Source: an uncultured Odoribacter sp. (lineage in GTDB: Bacteria > Bacteroidota > Bacteroidia > Bacteroidales > Marinifilaceae). From it: DNA of 64,000 nucleotides. Location: positions 124,001-188,000 of the forward strand of contig CALUKE010000003.1 in the NCBI GenBank assembly GCA_944321165.1, given 5' to 3'. The translations under genes and the position numbers were made by a program. Under the pieces are notes generated by a model that was not told where the DNA came from, ran no database searches, and was given only the letters and a program-made list of their open reading frames with translations. Shown in pieces: positions 60,397-64,000 of this stretch (positions are counted from its first letter, which is position 1; the number at the start of each line of letters is the position of its first letter).

Positions 60397-62103
60397 CTAC
60401 TGCGCCTCCGGTTCCTCCTTTACAACCCGTACGATATGGATAATATCACGTACGTCACAGCTCCGTCTCGTGGAAGTATACACCGTCTCCAGGCGATAAT
60501 CGGAACCGTATTTCTGTTTGAATTCATCCAGATATTCCTTTTTCACCAGGACATAACCTTCTTCGGGCAAGACTTTCTCAAACAACGCCATGCGGTCGCC
60601 ACTGAAGAAATTAACGCTGTAAAAGAAATTCCGATAGGAATAGATTTTCCCTTCCGGCTCCCATTTACAAACCTCTTCGGTCAAACCGATATCAGACTTC
60701 GTATTGAGCACGGCCGGCTGATAAACACCGTCCAAAGCGACAAAAACAGAAAACAGCAAAGCGCAACAGGCATATAAAAACGTATTTCCCCCCGCACAGC
60801 ATTTCCATTTTCGAAACAGAAAAACGACCGCTGCAACCGGTAAGAAAACCAAAACCAAATTGATCAAATTCAAGGGAACCTCCTCCAAGGCATGAACAAA
60901 AGCAGCATTTTCAACAGCCCGTTTCCCCGTAAACAAGGAGTCGGGAATGAGCCCCGCCTTTACGACGAAAAAAGTAACCGTTAACAAAAGAGCCGACACC
61001 GACATAAAACAGGCAAATACCTTGACAGCCTTCTGCCCCCGTTGCCACAACCAACGGAAATAAACCGCCAGGAAATAGGCAATAAATGGATAAATCGGCA
61101 ATAAATAAACACTTCTCTTGCTGGCCGGAATACAATAAAACACGAAAATCAAGGCGATGGTCAGAAATGAATATACACAAAGCGGATCGCCCTGCCGGAC
61201 AGCTGCAGTGATCTGATGCCATTTTTCAGCCCAGCCCCCCTGCCATTTCCGATAATGCAAAACAAAAAGCGAAAAGAGCAACAAAGCACTCCAGGGCAGA
61301 TAACCGGCAAGCAACATGTAAATGTTGTAATAAAAAGGATTTTCATGAGATTCATAGGACATCTTTCCCAGAAAACGTCCAAAATTTTCTTCCAGCATCA
61401 AATCCAAAAATTCATCCTTTCCCTGTGCATACGCCAATAGATACCAGATCGCCGGAATCAAACAGGCCAATAAGGCAATACCGGCAAAACGCAACACCCA
61501 TCTCCAAAAACGTCCGTCCCGGATCCAAAGAAAAACACCCGCCACCAAACAAGGCAAGATGATTCCTACAGGTCCTTTGGTCAAGGTCGCACAGCCCATA
61601 AACAAGACAGCCCACCAGGGCACTCCCTTCATCCCCCGTTCATACCATCGATACAACTGCAGTATCGCCAAAACAATAAACATGGTCAAAACCATATCCA
61701 CCCGGCAGGTAAAAGCAGCCCGATGCACTTCAAAACAGGTCAGCATAATAAAAGCGGTCAGCAATCCCAGATTTGCATCTTTGCGTCGGGCATAAAATCC
61801 ATAGATCGCCAAAGCCATCACAACCAATGCCAAAGCCGAAGGCACCCGGGAAGAATACTCGGACACCTCTCCCGCCAGAGACGAAACAGCAGCTACACAC
61901 CAATGCAAAAAAGGCGGCTTAAAAGCTATTTCTCCCCCATAATTCCGGGGTAAAATCCAATTCCCATTTTCCAACATCGAATAGGCGACAATCGCTTCCC
62001 GGGGTTCGCCCTTGGTGTTATAATCGGTCAAACCTAAAAAAGGAAAAATCGTAAATACGCATACAGATAATAGAATCAGGAAATTACATTTTTGTGTATT
62101 CAT
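60397..62103 (-). CDS. ArnT-like family 39 (PMT-superfamily) glycosyltransferase
   Basis: 568 residues with about 12 helices. The N-terminal catalytic loop contains LGLTDYNTKGEPREAIVAYSM, with the acidic residue of the first loop and the GEPREA motif typical of ArnT/RfaL-type transferases. Several helices then lead to a soluble C-terminal domain from about residue 450. ArnT moves aminoarabinose from undecaprenyl phosphate to lipid A; other members transfer other sugars. It sits beside the GT2 gene that makes such donors, so linked function is plausible. Confidence 0.88.
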   Translation of the reverse strand: MNTQKCNFLILLSVCVFTIFPFLGLTDYNTKGEPREAIVAYSMLENGNWILPRNYGGEIAFKPPFLHWCVAAVSSLAGEVSEYSSRVPSALALVVMALAIYGFYARRKDANLGLLTAFIMLTCFEVHRAAFTCRVDMVLTMFIVLAILQLYRWYERGMKGVPWWAVLFMGCATLTKGPVGIILPCLVAGVFLWIRDGRFWRWVLRFAGIALLACLIPAIWYLLAYAQGKDEFLDLMLEENFGRFLGKMSYESHENPFYYNIYMLLAGYLPWSALLLFSLFVLHYRKWQGGWAEKWHQITAAVRQGDPLCVYSFLTIALIFVFYCIPASKRSVYLLPIYPFIAYFLAVYFRWLWQRGQKAVKVFACFMSVSALLLTVTFFVVKAGLIPDSLFTGKRAVENAAFVHALEEVPLNLINLVLVFLPVAAVVFLFRKWKCCAGGNTFLYACCALLFSVFVALDGVYQPAVLNTKSDIGLTEEVCKWEPEGKIYSYRNFFYSVNFFSGDRMALFEKVLPEEGYVLVKKEYLDEFKQKYGSDYRLETVYTSTRRSCDVRDIIHIVRVVKEEPEAQ

Positions 62104-62183
62104 CTCAAATTGGGCTAAAAATTAACAATTAAACTCGTTACTATTTTTTTGGATGCTTTGATCTTTAATCGGATAAAAATAAT

Positions 62184-62191
62184 TAGTTTTG
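62184..62191 (+). promoter_or_regulatory. -7 box for pyrH
   Basis: TAGTTTTG predicts a leader of about 78 nt before pyrH. Confidence 0.55.
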
Positions 62192-62275
62192 TTGTAATTT
62201 TCATCATAATGAAAATCATTTTTGGCAAAAGAAAAATAAAATTGGAAAAATCCATTCACCTCTAAATCTAATGCA

Positions 62276-62980
62276 ATGAAATTTAACAGAATACTTCTGA
62301 AATTAAGCGGCGAATCGTTGATGGGGAATCAAAAATACGGGATAGATGTCACCCGAGTAGAAAGCTATGCCCGCCAAATCAAGGAAATCGTTCAAATGGG
62401 CATTCAGGTCGGAATCGTTATCGGCGGAGGCAATATATTCCGGGGTTTAAGCGGCACAAACAAGGGATTTGACCGGGTAAAAGGAGACAGTATGGGCATG
62501 CTGGCGACCGTCATCAACAGCTTGGCCCTCAGTTCCGCCCTGGATAATGAAAACTGCCGAAACAAAGTATTGACAGCCATCCGCATGGAACCGATCGGTG
62601 AATTTTATTCCAAAAGCAAAGCAATCGAATACCTGGAAAACGGTTATGTCACCATCTTCAGTGCGGGCACAGGCAATCCCTATTTTACCACCGACACGGG
62701 AAGCAGTCTTCGTGCCATCGAAATTGAAGCCGACGCCATGCTGAAAGGTACTCGAGTAGATGGCATCTATACCGCCGACCCGGAAAAGGATCCCCAGGCA
62801 ACCAAATTCGATCGAATCTCCTATGACGAAATCTACAACAGAGGATTGAAAATCATGGATCTGACGGCAACAACCATGTGTAAGGAAAACCATCTCCCGA
62901 TCGTCGTGTTCAACATGGACAAGGAGGGCAACCTGAAAAAATTAATGGAAGGTCAACAGATCGGAACAATTGTTTATTAA
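62276..62980 (+). CDS. pyrH: UMP kinase
   Basis: 234 residues. It starts MKFNRILLKLSGESLMG, then VGIVIGGGNIFRG, GMLATVINSLALSSALD, FSAGTGNPYFTTDTGSSLRA and DGIYTADPEKDP. It makes UDP from UMP and ATP and is allosterically controlled by GTP and UTP in other bacteria. dxs follows after 78 bp. Confidence 0.97.
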   Translation: MKFNRILLKLSGESLMGNQKYGIDVTRVESYARQIKEIVQMGIQVGIVIGGGNIFRGLSGTNKGFDRVKGDSMGMLATVINSLALSSALDNENCRNKVLTAIRMEPIGEFYSKSKAIEYLENGYVTIFSAGTGNPYFTTDTGSSLRAIEIEADAMLKGTRVDGIYTADPEKDPQATKFDRISYDEIYNRGLKIMDLTATTMCKENHLPIVVFNMDKEGNLKKLMEGQQIGTIVY

Positions 62981-63058
62981 TTGGACATGCCCATGATTCC
63001 GGACAATCGAGGCCGATGTTCCGACATCCCCTCTGGTTCATGAGCGAATGATATTTGC

Positions 63059-64000
63059 ATGAGTATCCTTGATTCTATAAATACACCGGAAGATTTAAAA
63101 AAAGTACCCGAAGACTCATTGATCCAGTTATGTCAAGAAGTCCGGCAAAAGATCATTGACGACTGTGCGGAAAATCCGGGGCATCTCGGCTCAAGCCTCG
63201 GCGTCGTTGAGCTGACGGTGGCATTGCATTATGTACTCGATACCCCTTACGACAATCTGATCTGGGATGTCGGACATCAATCCTATGCCCACAAGATATT
63301 GACCGGCCGGAAAGAACAGTTCAAGACCAAAAGGCTTTACGGAGGAATCAGCGGATTTCCCAAAATGTCGGAAAGCGAATACGACTCTTTCGGAACAGGC
63401 CATTCATCTACCTCGATTTCTGCGGCATTAGGGATGGCCATCGCCGCCAAAATGAAAGGCGAACATCAACGGCAGAGCATCGCGGTCATCGGAGATGGAG
63501 CCATGACCGGAGGGATGGCTTTCGAAGCCCTCAACAATGCCGGGGTTTACGACTCCAATCTGCTGGTGATCCTGAATGACAACAACATGGCCATCGATCC
63601 CAATGTCGGAGGATTGAATGAATATCTGCTGGATATCAGTACTTCCCAAACTTATAACAAAATCAAAGGAGATGTATGGAATGTCCTGGGTAAGCTCAAC
63701 CGCATCAGTCCGGGCATGAGAAGTTTTATCCAGAACATCGATAACAGCATAAAATCCATGCTTCTGAAACAAAGTAATCTTTTTGAAGCCATGGGACTGC
63801 GCTACTTTGGACCTGTCGACGGACACGATATTCACCACCTGATCAAGATCCTGCGCGACCTGAAAAACATCCGGGGACCGAAATTGTTGCACTGTATCAC
63901 TGTCAAAGGCAAGGGTTTTAAGGAGGCTGAAATCAATCAGACCATCTGGCACGCTCCGGGAAAATTCAACAAAATCACAGGAGAACGGATCCAGGAAAAC
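63059..64000 (+). CDS. dxs: 1-deoxy-D-xylulose-5-phosphate synthase, N-terminal part (cut by window end)
   Basis: The frame opens at the ATG at 63059 (MSILDSINTPEDLKKV) and runs 314 codons to the window edge without a stop. Motifs: DDCAENPGHLGSSLGVVELTVALHYV, WDVGHQSYAHKILTGRK, the TPP-binding VIGDGAMTGGMAFEALNNAG with NDNNMAI, and FEAMGLRYFGPVDGHDI. It condenses pyruvate and glyceraldehyde-3-phosphate, starting the MEP isoprenoid route; this supplies precursors for the polyprenyl synthase at 36828. About half of the protein lies outside the window. Confidence 0.97.
   Translation, partial: MSILDSINTPEDLKKVPEDSLIQLCQEVRQKIIDDCAENPGHLGSSLGVVELTVALHYVLDTPYDNLIWDVGHQSYAHKILTGRKEQFKTKRLYGGISGFPKMSESEYDSFGTGHSSTSISAALGMAIAAKMKGEHQRQSIAVIGDGAMTGGMAFEALNNAGVYDSNLLVILNDNNMAIDPNVGGLNEYLLDISTSQTYNKIKGDVWNVLGKLNRISPGMRSFIQNIDNSIKSMLLKQSNLFEAMGLRYFGPVDGHDIHHLIKILRDLKNIRGPKLLHCITVKGKGFKEAEINQTIWHAPGKFNKITGERIQEN

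Noticed and set aside
63001..63058. Short hairpin GATGT-TCCG-ACATC between pyrH and dxs
   Set aside because: A 5-bp stem is too short to support a regulatory call and has no U-tract.
1..64000. CRISPR arrays, prophage, integrase or insertion sequences
   Set aside because: No regular spacer-repeat arrays, transposase or integrase genes, or terminal inverted repeats were seen; gene order and composition look uniform and chromosomal.

Overview
This 64 kb window looks like a chromosomal core segment of a member of the Bacteroidota, most likely order Bacteroidales. Three things point there. Many genes are preceded by the Bacteroidota-type -7 box TAnnTTTG, in two cases with TTG 19 bp upstream, and Shine-Dalgarno sites are weak. 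The ribosomal block has the order rplM-rpsI-rpsB-tsf. Typical families are present: YicC-Gmk, C_GCAxxG_C_C proteins, DUF1460, SPOR lipoproteins, S41 peptidase next to dCMP deaminase, and an MMPL-type exporter. A family such as Odoribacteraceae is possible, but that is a guess. I see no phage, transposase, integrase or CRISPR array.

Layout. 1-3.9 kb: the end of an RND efflux pump with a PII-like partner, a YitT membrane protein, and a TPR/C_GCAxxG operon. 3.9-4.4 kb: a 669-bp gap between protein genes that holds a complete cobalamin riboswitch with its own promoter. It is followed by no normal gene, only a compact structured RNA with a 25-codon ORF and a terminator. 4.5-7.4 kb: a NadD-QueH fusion and lepA. 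7.6-16.4 kb: yicC-gmk-glutamine amidotransferase, a lipocalin, then polyamine-related genes (MTA/SAH deaminase, agmatinase, arginine decarboxylase) with a rhomboid protease and a secreted phosphoesterase among them.

16.5-32 kb: tRNA-Pro, rbfA-lolE-like-cyclophilin-vanZ, pheS, an OmpA protein, an envelope lipoprotein operon (DUF1460, LpoB-like, COG3014), an M20 dipeptidase, prs, an SPOR lipoprotein with a sodium:solute symporter, and leuS. 32-41 kb: ybaN-dus, a TlpA-like thioredoxin, a minus-strand run (polyprenyl synthase, dCMP deaminase, CTP protease, secreted nuclease), two unknown lipoproteins, an iron alcohol dehydrogenase, a small acetyltransferase and tRNA-Arg.

41-64 kb: dtd-mazG-like, an MMPL exporter, deoC-mmcQ, mutS, a second cyclophilin, a second SPOR lipoprotein, asnS-rpoN-PAP2-like, hemW, the ribosomal block with structured leaders before rplM and rpsB, an LTA-synthase-like sulfatase with a polyprenyl-phosphate glycosyltransferase, an ArnT-like glycosyltransferase, pyrH, and dxs, which runs off the end.

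Most genes are housekeeping: translation, nucleotide and isoprenoid synthesis, and envelope assembly. The least ordinary items are the riboswitch-controlled RNA without a normal target gene, the NadD-QueH fusion beside it, and the structured ribosomal-protein leaders. All calls come from reading the sequence; no database search was run.
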